64,000 nt of DNA from Clostridia bacterium (GTDB lineage: Bacteria; Bacillota; Clostridia; Oscillospirales; Acutalibacteraceae). Where the stretch lies: the NCBI GenBank assembly GCA_017516745.1, contig JAFXBF010000002.1, positions 1 through 64,000 on the forward strand, read 5' to 3'. The notes beneath the pieces are model-generated. The model saw only the letters and a list, made by a program, of their open reading frames with translations, was not told the origin of the DNA and did no database searches. A program made the translations under genes and the position numbers. This document shows, in pieces, positions 26,761 through 34,183 of the stretch. Numbering within the stretch: the stretch's first letter is position 1; each line of letters begins with the position of its first letter.

Positions 26761-26785
26761 CCGGGTCGGGCGTGACCCGACCCGG
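26761..26785 (+). terminator. GC-rich hairpin after the first TasA-like gene
   Basis: Perfect ten-base-pair stem (ccgggtcggg / cccgacccgg) with a five-base loop but no T-tract behind it. It may stabilise the abundant subunit message or partly terminate it, letting the downstream peptidase be made at a lower level. Confidence 0.5.
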
Positions 26786-27012
26786 TGTTCCCCCTATTTA
26801 TTTTCTCCCCCAAGGCAGGGGCGGTAAGTAATCCGCTTCTTGCAAAACAAAAATTTGTGATTTAGCTAAAACACAACTTTCTTCGGGGCTGTCGCTGGCA
26901 GCTCCCGAGCCTATTCCTTGCGGTGCTTCACCGCACCGCAAGGGGTAAGTGAAAGAACAGTTTTTAATGCGTAATTCGTAATTAAAATTAAAGCACACCA
27001 CCAAAAGGTTGA

Positions 27013-27156
27013 GTCATCCTGAGCGCAAGCGAAGGATCTTAAAATGCAGAAAACAGTTGATTCATATATTTAATAAAAAATAAATATATGAATGAGATGT
27101 TTTCCGTAGGGGCGATTCATAATTTGCCTGTCATCCTGAGCGAAAGCGAAGGAGCT
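27013..27156 (+). repeat. two direct copies of a dispersed repeat
   Basis: Copies at 27013-27040 and 27130-27156 share gtcatcctgagcg, then aagcgaagga. This motif is common between genes in Clostridia; here both copies lie just before a SipW-type peptidase gene. Confidence 0.6.
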
Positions 27157-27211
27157 AAAATAAATAAAAAATCTCAAATTCCCATAAACTAAAAAATGCG
27201 AGGTATTTTTA

Positions 27212-28276
27212 ATGAAAAAGATTGGTAAAATCGTGGGCAATGTCCTTGTAACCGTTATTCTCGTTTTTTCGATTTTAATGACGGTTATGGTTTTATCCTC
27301 AACAAAGCATGAATCGGGTTTGCCTAACCTTTTCGGCAAGGCTATCTTCAACGTCCTCACCGACTCAATGATGAGCGAGGAGGGCTTCCCTGAGGGCTCG
27401 TTGATTATTGTTGAGCTTACCGATACCACCCGGAAAGAGCCCTACAAGGTTGGCGACGTCGTAACCTTCTGGCGTTACTATGAAGACCAGGCATACCTCG
27501 AAACCCATAGAATTGTTGCCGATACATATACACAGAATCAGAATGAAGTCGTTGACGGTATTTGGGTACACGGTGGTGAGTATTATTATGTTACACGAGG
27601 CGATAACACTCCCGATATCGATATGAATCAGGATCTGAGTATTGACTATCTTTCAAATCAGCGTATCGTTGCAAAGTGGACGGGTACCGCAATTCCTCAC
27701 CTCGGCTCAATCCTTTCCTTCCTCCAGTCACAGCTCGGCTTTATGCTCTGCGTAGTTATCCCGACAGCTATTTTCTTCTTCTTTGAACTGTTCAAGTTCA
27801 TCTCAACACTTATGGATGCAAAGAAGGAAAAGGCTGTTGCTGCCGTTAAGGAGGCAGAGGAGGAAATCAAGCAGCGTGTTATGGCGGAAATGCTCGCCGC
27901 ACAGGGCGCTGCCGCTCCTGCCGAAGCCGTAAAGGCGGCAGAGGAAAAGCCGAAGCCTGTTGAGGAAACAAAGAAACCCGAAGAAATAAAGAAATCCGCA
28001 GAATCCGAAGATGATATAAAGAAAAAGGCGGTTGAAGAATATATCGCCAAGCAGGAAGCGGAAAAAGCCGCCGCTGCCAAGGCAGCCGAGGAAGAGGAAA
28101 TCAAACGCAAGGCTGTCGAAGAATACATCAAGCAGCAGGAAGCCGAAAAGGCCGCTGCTGAACAGGCCGCAAAAGAGGAAGAACTCAAAAAGCAGGCTAT
28201 AGCAGAATATCTCGCACAGCAGGAAGCCGAAAAAAACGCTTCCGAAGAAACCGCAGAAGAAACAACGGAAGAATAA
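27212..28276 (+). CDS. SipW-type signal peptidase I with long cytoplasmic coiled-coil tail
   Basis: 354 residues, much longer than a normal SipW (about 190). An N-terminal membrane helix (about 7-29) leads to the catalytic domain. The nucleophile is Ser52 in TDSMM, and His99 in THRI takes the place of the bacterial lysine, which defines the S26B (ER-type) class. An acidic TRGDN box follows. A second helix (about 172-195) brings the chain back to the cytoplasm. The remaining 155 residues are Ala/Glu/Lys-rich coiled coil with three units around KAVEEYIxxQEAEK (277, 304 and 333 for the Tyr). The catalytic part should cleave the AWF-type signals of adjacent proteins; the tail may bind another coiled-coil protein of the locus. 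Confidence 0.82.
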   Translation: MKKIGKIVGNVLVTVILVFSILMTVMVLSSTKHESGLPNLFGKAIFNVLTDSMMSEEGFPEGSLIIVELTDTTRKEPYKVGDVVTFWRYYEDQAYLETHRIVADTYTQNQNEVVDGIWVHGGEYYYVTRGDNTPDIDMNQDLSIDYLSNQRIVAKWTGTAIPHLGSILSFLQSQLGFMLCVVIPTAIFFFFELFKFISTLMDAKKEKAVAAVKEAEEEIKQRVMAEMLAAQGAAAPAEAVKAAEEKPKPVEETKKPEEIKKSAESEDDIKKKAVEEYIAKQEAEKAAAAKAAEEEEIKRKAVEEYIKQQEAEKAAAEQAAKEEELKKQAIAEYLAQQEAEKNASEETAEETTEE

Positions 28277-28330
28277 GCCTTCCCCTTGAGGGGAAGGGGG
28301 ACCGCCGAAACGGCGGTGGATGAGGTGTTA
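28277..28330 (+). repeat. palindromic dispersed repeat (GAGGGGAAG type), copy A
   Basis: Contains cttccccttgaggggaag, then an inner hairpin ccgccgaaacggcgg, then tggatgaggtg. The same outer framework recurs at 57249-57294, 59519-59573 and 59599-59646 with different inner hairpins. Confidence 0.65.
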
Positions 28331-28443
28331 AATCTCAACGCCCTTAAATATTTATATTATTATTATATACATTATTTATCTTTCCGGTATTCAATGAGCA
28401 CGGTGCTCTAAAATAAAAATCTTAAGTAAAGAGGGTAAACAAA

Positions 28444-29310
28444 ATGGCAAAACGCAAAATAGGACTTTCAATCATCGTTCTTATCGTTGCCGCAACAACA
28501 ATGGTATCAGGTACATACGCCTGGTTCCTCGTAGGTGGCTTCGCAGAGCTGTTCGACCTCGGCTTCGATGTAATTGAAGCAGGCGGCGGCATCGAAATTC
28601 AGGGCTCCGCAGGTACGGCTTATGTTGTTGAGGGCGGCGAGTCGGCTGCTTGGGGTGCTTACCTCGACAGAGATAATTTCGCCGAAGGCGAGCTCATTGC
28701 CGCAGACGGCAAGTACGCTCCCGTTTCCAGTGCAGACGGCGCAGCTTTCACAAAGGTCGGTCTTCAGGGCGGCTACTTCGCATCCCTTACACCCGAAAAG
28801 GGTAAGGACTACAACGAAATGACTATCAAAATTCGTTCCACAACAGCAGAAGCTGTTACGGGTACAATGCACGTTGCTCTTACCGGTAACGATTCAGGCC
28901 ATGAGGCTGTCAGCGCAGCACGTATCTCCGTAACATACGCAGGTAATACAACAATTTTCGCAATGGCAGGCGACAGCACACAGGCTGTTACTTCAAATGA
29001 CATTCCTGTCGAAACCGTTGTTGATGCCAACAATAACAGCATCATCGACTCTGCAGAAGCTAACGGCGTTGTTTCACTCGCAACACAGACAATTACCGAG
29101 CTTACACAGTCTGCCGCAGACCAGAACAAGTACGAAGGCTCACTTGAGCTTGCCAACATTCCCGGTAACACGGGCTCCGAAACAATTGTTGTCCGTATCT
29201 GGATTGAAGGTAACGACACAGACTGTACAGGTGAAAAGCTTTCCGCTAAGCACCTTGCAGCTTCTATCTCCTTCGGCTCAGTAAGTGAAGACGAAACTCC
29301 CGCTGCATAA
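28444..29310 (+). CDS. TasA/camelysin-like secreted protein with SipW-type signal peptide
   Basis: 288 residues. The SipW-cognate signal shows a KRK start, a hydrophobic core and VSGTYAWFLVG near residues 20-30. The mature chain is Ala/Gly/Thr-rich and predicted beta-rich. It carries near its end VVRIWIEGNDTDC, the same Trp-Glu-Gly-Asp-Cys pattern as the two preceding surface proteins; that cysteine is the only one in the protein. It is followed 55 bases later by its own SipW-type peptidase. This substrate-then-peptidase order repeats four times in the locus. Confidence 0.75.
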   Translation: MAKRKIGLSIIVLIVAATTMVSGTYAWFLVGGFAELFDLGFDVIEAGGGIEIQGSAGTAYVVEGGESAAWGAYLDRDNFAEGELIAADGKYAPVSSADGAAFTKVGLQGGYFASLTPEKGKDYNEMTIKIRSTTAEAVTGTMHVALTGNDSGHEAVSAARISVTYAGNTTIFAMAGDSTQAVTSNDIPVETVVDANNNSIIDSAEANGVVSLATQTITELTQSAADQNKYEGSLELANIPGNTGSETIVVRIWIEGNDTDCTGEKLSAKHLAASISFGSVSEDETPAA

Positions 29311-29365
29311 ATTAAGCAGCTTGAATACATAACTTGACCAACACAACGCAAAAGGGAAAACCGAA

Positions 29366-30232
29366 ATGAAGAAAAAGAACATTTTAGACAACAGAATATT
29401 TCATATTGCAATGAATGTTCTCTCTTCAATCATTCTCATTTTCTCTATTGTTGTCTGTGCGATGGTTATTATCTCGACAAAATCCTCAACGGGTGTTGCA
29501 AACCTCGGCGGTTATTCGTTCCTCTCCGTTCAGAGTGATTCAATGGAGGATATCTTTTTCCCCGGCGATTTGATTATTGTCAAGCGCTATAACAAAACGC
29601 ACCAATACAAGGAGAATGACATTATTTCCTTCATTGCCTACGATAACACAGGCTCTATGTATATCAATACTCACAGAGTTATCAAGGTTAAAAACACCAA
29701 CGGCTACATAAGCTATGTCACAAAAGGTGACAATGCTGACGAGCCGGACAGAAAAGAGGTTCCGTCCTCACGCATACTCGGCACATACACCGGTAAGCGT
29801 GTCAGCAATCTCGGCAAGTTCTTCGATTTTGCCGAAACCTCACAGGGTGTATTGCTGTTGATTGTTCTGCCGGCTGCCCTTATTGTAATCTGGCAGCTCT
29901 TCGGCTATCTTCGTTCTCTTGCAATCGACAAAAAAACTCAGCCTCAGCCTGTTTACCAAAACGCTCAGCCTCGGTCTTACCCTCCTGCGGCTCAGAGCGA
30001 CAAGGATGCTATCATAAGGGAATACCTCAGACAGCAACAGGAAGAGGAAGCAAGAAAGCAACAGATTATCGAAGAATATCTGCAAAAGCAAAAAGAGCTT
30101 GAGCAGGCAGAAAAAGAAAAGGCGGAAGAAGCAAAAATCAAGGCAATCATTGCAGAATTTCTCGCCCAGCAAAAGGCTGCTGAAGAAAAAAATGAGCAGC
30201 AGCAGGGCAATGACAATAACGACCAAGTTTAA
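29366..30232 (+). CDS. SipW-type signal peptidase I with cytoplasmic coiled-coil tail
   Basis: 288 residues. An N-terminal helix (about 13-36) is followed by catalytic Ser59 in QSDSM and His103 in NTHRV. An acidic TKGDN box and a second membrane helix (about 161-180) come next. The tail of about 100 residues begins with a Pro/Gln-rich linker and continues as a charged coiled coil with REYLRQQ (218-224), EEYLQKQ (236-242) and AEFLAQQ (263-269). These units match those in the tail of the other long peptidase of the locus. Ser/His chemistry marks the S26B class; the tail is unusual for it. Confidence 0.82.
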   Translation: MKKKNILDNRIFHIAMNVLSSIILIFSIVVCAMVIISTKSSTGVANLGGYSFLSVQSDSMEDIFFPGDLIIVKRYNKTHQYKENDIISFIAYDNTGSMYINTHRVIKVKNTNGYISYVTKGDNADEPDRKEVPSSRILGTYTGKRVSNLGKFFDFAETSQGVLLLIVLPAALIVIWQLFGYLRSLAIDKKTQPQPVYQNAQPRSYPPAAQSDKDAIIREYLRQQQEEEARKQQIIEEYLQKQKELEQAEKEKAEEAKIKAIIAEFLAQQKAAEEKNEQQQGNDNNDQV

Positions 30233-30259
30233 AAAATACAGCATAAAGGTGGCTATAAA

Positions 30260-31849
30260 ATGAGCGGTATTTTCCAGTTTTTAGGTGACTTTCTCGACCA
30301 GCTTTTCGTTAAAGGCTTCTGGGGAATAATCAAGGGCTTCGGCCTTGGCGTTGCAAACATTTTCAACGTTCCCAAGTATGTAAATATTTTCAGAGAGTAT
30401 GCAGGCACTCTCGGTGTCGGCGGTATCATCCTCGGCGCACTGTGCTGTTTGCTTGTGCTGGCTCTGCTTGCAGGTATTATTCTTCTGATTGTTCTTCTCG
30501 TTCGAAAATATGTCCGTTTCCGTAAGACGGTTGTCAACCAGGAGGAACTTCTCAACGAGGTTGCCACCCTCAACCGTGAGGTTATGAAGCTCTCCATTGA
30601 AAAGGATAAAATTCTTGCAATGAAGGTTTCTCAGCTCGGCCTTCGTCCCGGCGAAAATCCCTACCTTGAATCTGCTGTTGACGGCTCATCGGGTGCCGCC
30701 GCTGTTGCTGCCGAAGGTGCAGAAGGCGAGGTATCACCCGAAGGTACAGACGACAGAACAGCCGATGACTACAGCCGTTTCTACAAGCTCACCCAGGTTG
30801 ATATTGAAATGGAAGGCTATGAGCCCCCCGTTTACAATAATGAAATCACTCTTCCCGAAATCATTGATATGTACCGTAACTTTGCTGCTTCAAGAATGGG
30901 CCTTTATTATGAGCACAGAACGCTCCGCCTCTTCCTTGCTGCATTTGCTTCAACCCGTCTGATTATCTTACAGGGTATTTCCGGTACAGGTAAAACATCA
31001 CTTCCTTACTCCTTTGGTAAGTTCCTTCAGAATGACGCCACAATTGCTTCCGTTCAGCCCTCATGGCGTGACCGTACCGAGCTTTTCGGCTACTTTAACG
31101 AATTTACCAAGCGCTTCAACGAAACAGAAGTTCTCAAGAAGATGTACGAGGCTACATACAAAGAAGATATCTATCTCACCATCCTCGACGAAATGAACAT
31201 CGCCCGTGTTGAGTACTATTTCGCAGAAATGCTTTCAATTCTCGAAATGCCCAGCCGTGACGAATGGATTGTTTCCCTTGTTCCGTCGGTTTGGCCCACT
31301 GACCCCAAGCACCTCTTCGATGGTAAGCTCAAGCTCCCCGATAATATGTGGTACATCGGCACAATCAATAACGACGACTCGACCTTCGCCGTTACCGATA
31401 AGGTTTATGACCGTGCTATCCCGATTGACATTAACACAAAGGGAAAGTTCTTTGAAGCACCCTGGACGGATAACCTCACCCTCAGCTACAAGCACCTTGA
31501 ATCAATGTTCAACGAATGTAAAGAAAAGTATAAGGTTTCAGAAGAAAGCCTTCGTAAACTTGCAGAGCTTGACGACTATGTTATTGAACACTTCCGTCTT
31601 GCTTTCGGTAACCGTATTGTTAAGCAGCTTCAGGAATTCGTTCCCGCTTATGTCGGCTGCGGCGGCACGGAAATCGACGGCCTTGACTTTGTTCTTTGTC
31701 ACAAGATTCTCCGTAAGTTTGAATCCTTGAACCTTTCCTTCATCCGTGATGAAATCTCCGGTCTTATCACTTACCTCAACAAGCATTTCGGTAAGTCCAA
31801 TATGAACGAGTCTAAGGAATACCTTGAAAGACTCCAGAAGATGATGTAA
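30260..31849 (+). CDS. membrane-anchored McrB-like AAA+ ATPase
   Basis: 529 residues. An amphipathic N-terminus is followed by a membrane segment (about 53-82), then a coiled coil (about 92-122) and an Ala/Glu-rich linker. The AAA+ domain, of the McrB/MoxR-related AAA_5 type, begins near residue 195. Walker A is GISGTGKTS (239-247), and Walker B is LTILDEMN with Asp310/Glu311. Sensor 1 is GTINNDDS, and an Asp384-Arg385 pair sits where arginine fingers of the family lie. McrB proteins usually drive a nuclease partner. Here the next gene encodes a DUF2357-like protein without a visible nuclease. The membrane anchor and the setting between signal peptidases suggest a different job, perhaps remodelling or clustering of the export machinery (inference). 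Confidence 0.75.
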   Translation: MSGIFQFLGDFLDQLFVKGFWGIIKGFGLGVANIFNVPKYVNIFREYAGTLGVGGIILGALCCLLVLALLAGIILLIVLLVRKYVRFRKTVVNQEELLNEVATLNREVMKLSIEKDKILAMKVSQLGLRPGENPYLESAVDGSSGAAAVAAEGAEGEVSPEGTDDRTADDYSRFYKLTQVDIEMEGYEPPVYNNEITLPEIIDMYRNFAASRMGLYYEHRTLRLFLAAFASTRLIILQGISGTGKTSLPYSFGKFLQNDATIASVQPSWRDRTELFGYFNEFTKRFNETEVLKKMYEATYKEDIYLTILDEMNIARVEYYFAEMLSILEMPSRDEWIVSLVPSVWPTDPKHLFDGKLKLPDNMWYIGTINNDDSTFAVTDKVYDRAIPIDINTKGKFFEAPWTDNLTLSYKHLESMFNECKEKYKVSEESLRKLAELDDYVIEHFRLAFGNRIVKQLQEFVPAYVGCGGTEIDGLDFVLCHKILRKFESLNLSFIRDEISGLITYLNKHFGKSNMNESKEYLERLQKMM

Positions 31850-31865
31850 TTATATTAACATTTCG

Positions 31866-31896
31866 GCTTTCCGCCTCGGTTTCGGGGCGGAAGCCT
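31866..31896 (+). other. hairpin between the AAA+ and DUF2357-like genes
   Basis: Imperfect GC-rich stem: ggctttccgcc pairs with ggcggaagcc around a ten-base loop, with one unpaired T. There is no T-tract, so read-through is expected; it may adjust the ratio of the two products. Confidence 0.45.
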
Positions 31897-31942
31897 AACA
31901 GCGTAAAACGCAAAGTCTATTTTAAGGAGCGATTGATAAGTT

Positions 31943-34063
31943 ATGGGAACTTCATACGAAGACCTCTATAATGAATACAAAGCAGGTACATTGTCACTCT
32001 TCGATAGTGATGATTACTACAGCAATATGCTTGAGGCTATGGAAACCGGCAAGCATGAAATATCTATGTTCAATCGTTTCTTTGAAAAGAAGATTGATTT
32101 AAAATGGGTTGAGGCTATCGAGGCCTGTACTGTTGCACTCGATACCATTGTCCGTAACCCCCGTAAGTTCATCGTTCAGGAAGAAGAAATCGTTCCCATC
32201 GAGCGTGCAAGAAAGATTACCGCCGAATCGGTACGCCACCTTGCACAGCACACCAATATGATTGCCCGTGTTGACGGCGATAAGGTTACTCCCAGCCAGA
32301 TTCTTAACGTTTTCCGTGAAGAAAGCTTTGAAATTTACGAAAACCGTTTCATTTTTACATTACTTCGAAATCTCCAGCACTTTATCGACACACGATATAA
32401 CGTGCTTTTCAATATGGAGCAGGATGAACAGCGTTCCTCGCTCACAATGAACAGCGAAATCAAGAAGGGTCACGAGACCATTACATATAAACTTGAGGTT
32501 GCAACACAGACAACAGCTACTATGAGTGCCGAGGATATGAAGCCCGGCGATGAAAATGTCAGCGCCCTTGCAAGAATTGAGCGTATCAAGCGTGTTGTTA
32601 ACGGCTTCTGCTCATCCTCATTTATGCGTGACCTTGTTCACTGTACTCCCGTGCGTCCTCCGATTATGCGTACAAACGTTATTCAGAAGGACCCCAACTT
32701 CCGTGCCTGCCTTAATCTCTGGCAGTTCATCTCGTCTTACGATGAGGTCGGCTACGAAATTACAGCAAAAGAAACCAACGAAATGGTGCCCGACGATTAT
32801 AAGAACGATTTGTTCAAGCTGGCATCTGTTAACTATATGTTGCTCAAGAAGAATATCGGTGAGCAGGAATACGAAGAAGGTAAGTTCAAGAAGCGTAAGG
32901 TCAAGCCGAAGCTTCTCAAGCGTCTTGCCGAAGAACTTGTTCTCAACTACGATATGGAAGAGGTTGAGATACGCAAAGTATTTATTGAAGAACTCAAACG
33001 TGCCAACAAAAAGAAGACTGCGGGCGAGACCAAGATTAATGAGGCTATCGACCGTGCATTGAAGTCCGAAAACGAGCGTAAGGCTGACATCGAAGCCAGA
33101 ATTCAGGCAGAAATTCAGCGCAAGAAGGAAATCGAAAAACGCCGCAAGGAAAGAGAAAAGGCAAAGCTTGCCAGAGAACTTGCTCTCGAAAAGGAGAGGA
33201 AGGCAAAAGAAAAGGCAAGACTCAAAGCCAAGAAGGAAAAAGAGCTTGCTCTCGAAAAAGAACGCAAAGCAAAAGAAAAAGAGCGTGTCAGAAAAGCAAA
33301 GCTGCGTGAGCAGGAGCTTGAACGACAGGCTAAGGAAAAAGAAAAAGCCAGACTTGCAAAAGAAAAGGCAAGAGAAGAAAAACTCAGAGCTTTGGAAGAG
33401 GAAAAAGCAAGAAAAGCAGCACTCCTCGCTGAACAGAAAAAGCAAAAAGAGCTTGCCGCTAAGCAGGCCGAAAAAGAAAAGCAACTTGCAGCTAAACAAA
33501 AGGCAAGAGAAAAGCTGGCAAGGGAAAAGGCTTTACAAGCTGAAAAAGAGCGTAAAGCAAAACTCAAGTCAAAGGAAAAAGAGCGCTTAGCAAAGCAGAA
33601 GGCTCTTGAAGAGCAAAAGGCTAAAGATGCGGCCGCAAAACAGAAGGCAAAAGATAAAGCCGCAAAGGAAAAAGCTGCTCAGCTCGAAAAAGAAAAGGCT
33701 GCAAAGGCTAAAATGAAGGAAAAAGAGAAGTCAGCCAAGGCAAAAGCACTTGAACAGCAGAAAGCCAAGGATGCAGCCGCTAAAATAAAGGAAAAAGAAA
33801 GGGCTGCAAAGGAAAAGGCTTTACAGGCTGAAAAAGAAAAAGCCGCTGCCAAGAAAGCCAAGGAAAAAGAAAAACTGGCTAAACAGCGTGCTTTAGAAGC
33901 AGAAAAAGAAAAGGCGGCTAAAGCAAAACAGAAGGCAAAAGAAAAGGCCGCAAGGGAAAAGGCTTTACAAGCCGAAAAAGCAAAGGCAGCCGCTCAAAAA
34001 GCTAAAGAAAAAGAAAAGTTAGCCAAGCAGAAGGCTGCTGAAAAGGCAAAAACAGCAAAGTAA
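31943..34063 (+). CDS. DUF2357-like protein with a 350-residue coiled-coil tail
   Basis: 706 residues. The first 345 form a helical domain with SFEIYENRFIFTLLRNL near 128-144, a pattern typical of DUF2357 proteins, which pair with McrB-like ATPases. In such pairs the C-terminus usually carries a PD-(D/E)XK nuclease. Here the C-terminal half (from about 350) is an uninterrupted Lys/Ala/Glu-rich repeat region (units such as KEKEKLAKQKALEAEKEKAAK), predicted to be one long coiled coil or single alpha-helix. No nuclease motif is visible, nor any signal peptide, so it should be cytoplasmic. The pairing with the upstream membrane-bound ATPase is strong by context. The tail could engage the coiled-coil tails of the nearby peptidases (inference). 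Confidence 0.65.
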   Translation: MGTSYEDLYNEYKAGTLSLFDSDDYYSNMLEAMETGKHEISMFNRFFEKKIDLKWVEAIEACTVALDTIVRNPRKFIVQEEEIVPIERARKITAESVRHLAQHTNMIARVDGDKVTPSQILNVFREESFEIYENRFIFTLLRNLQHFIDTRYNVLFNMEQDEQRSSLTMNSEIKKGHETITYKLEVATQTTATMSAEDMKPGDENVSALARIERIKRVVNGFCSSSFMRDLVHCTPVRPPIMRTNVIQKDPNFRACLNLWQFISSYDEVGYEITAKETNEMVPDDYKNDLFKLASVNYMLLKKNIGEQEYEEGKFKKRKVKPKLLKRLAEELVLNYDMEEVEIRKVFIEELKRANKKKTAGETKINEAIDRALKSENERKADIEARIQAEIQRKKEIEKRRKEREKAKLARELALEKERKAKEKARLKAKKEKELALEKERKAKEKERVRKAKLREQELERQAKEKEKARLAKEKAREEKLRALEEEKARKAALLAEQKKQKELAAKQAEKEKQLAAKQKAREKLAREKALQAEKERKAKLKSKEKERLAKQKALEEQKAKDAAAKQKAKDKAAKEKAAQLEKEKAAKAKMKEKEKSAKAKALEQQKAKDAAAKIKEKERAAKEKALQAEKEKAAAKKAKEKEKLAKQRALEAEKEKAAKAKQKAKEKAAREKALQAEKAKAAAQKAKEKEKLAKQKAAEKAKTAK

Positions 34064-34091
34064 GTTCAACACAGCACAAAATTAACTTAAA

Positions 34092-34156
34092 TCAGCCTGA
34101 ATACAGACGGTGTAACGGCAGAAAGACACCGAAAAATACTGTTTCAGCCTGAATAC
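34092..34156 (+). repeat. 13-bp direct repeat flanking a small hairpin upstream of the giant gene
   Basis: tcagcctgaatac occurs at 34092-34104 and again at 34144-34156, with a six-base-pair hairpin (cggtgt / acaccg) between them. It lies in the leader of the giant surface gene and might bind a regulator. This is only an observation. Confidence 0.45.
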
Positions 34157-34183
34157 CTAAATTACTTCGGAGGTTACTCAATA

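Larger units (their letters stand above)
26717..27211. other. 495-base gene-free region of stacked dispersed repeats
   Basis: No credible gene. It contains a strong hairpin directly after the TasA-like gene (26761-26785) and a second palindrome (ccttgcggtgc / gcaccgcaagg, 26916-26943). A fragment with gcgtaattcgtaatta follows, then two direct copies of a repeat with core gtcatcctgagcg (27013-27040 and 27130-27156). The stretch looks like an accumulation of non-coding repeats inside an otherwise tightly packed locus. Confidence 0.6.

Noticed and set aside
30260-34063. Ordinary McrBC restriction system
   Set aside because: No PD-(D/E)XK nuclease motif is visible, no DNA-recognition domain precedes the ATPase, and the ATPase has a membrane helix. 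A defence role is left open in the findings but not called.
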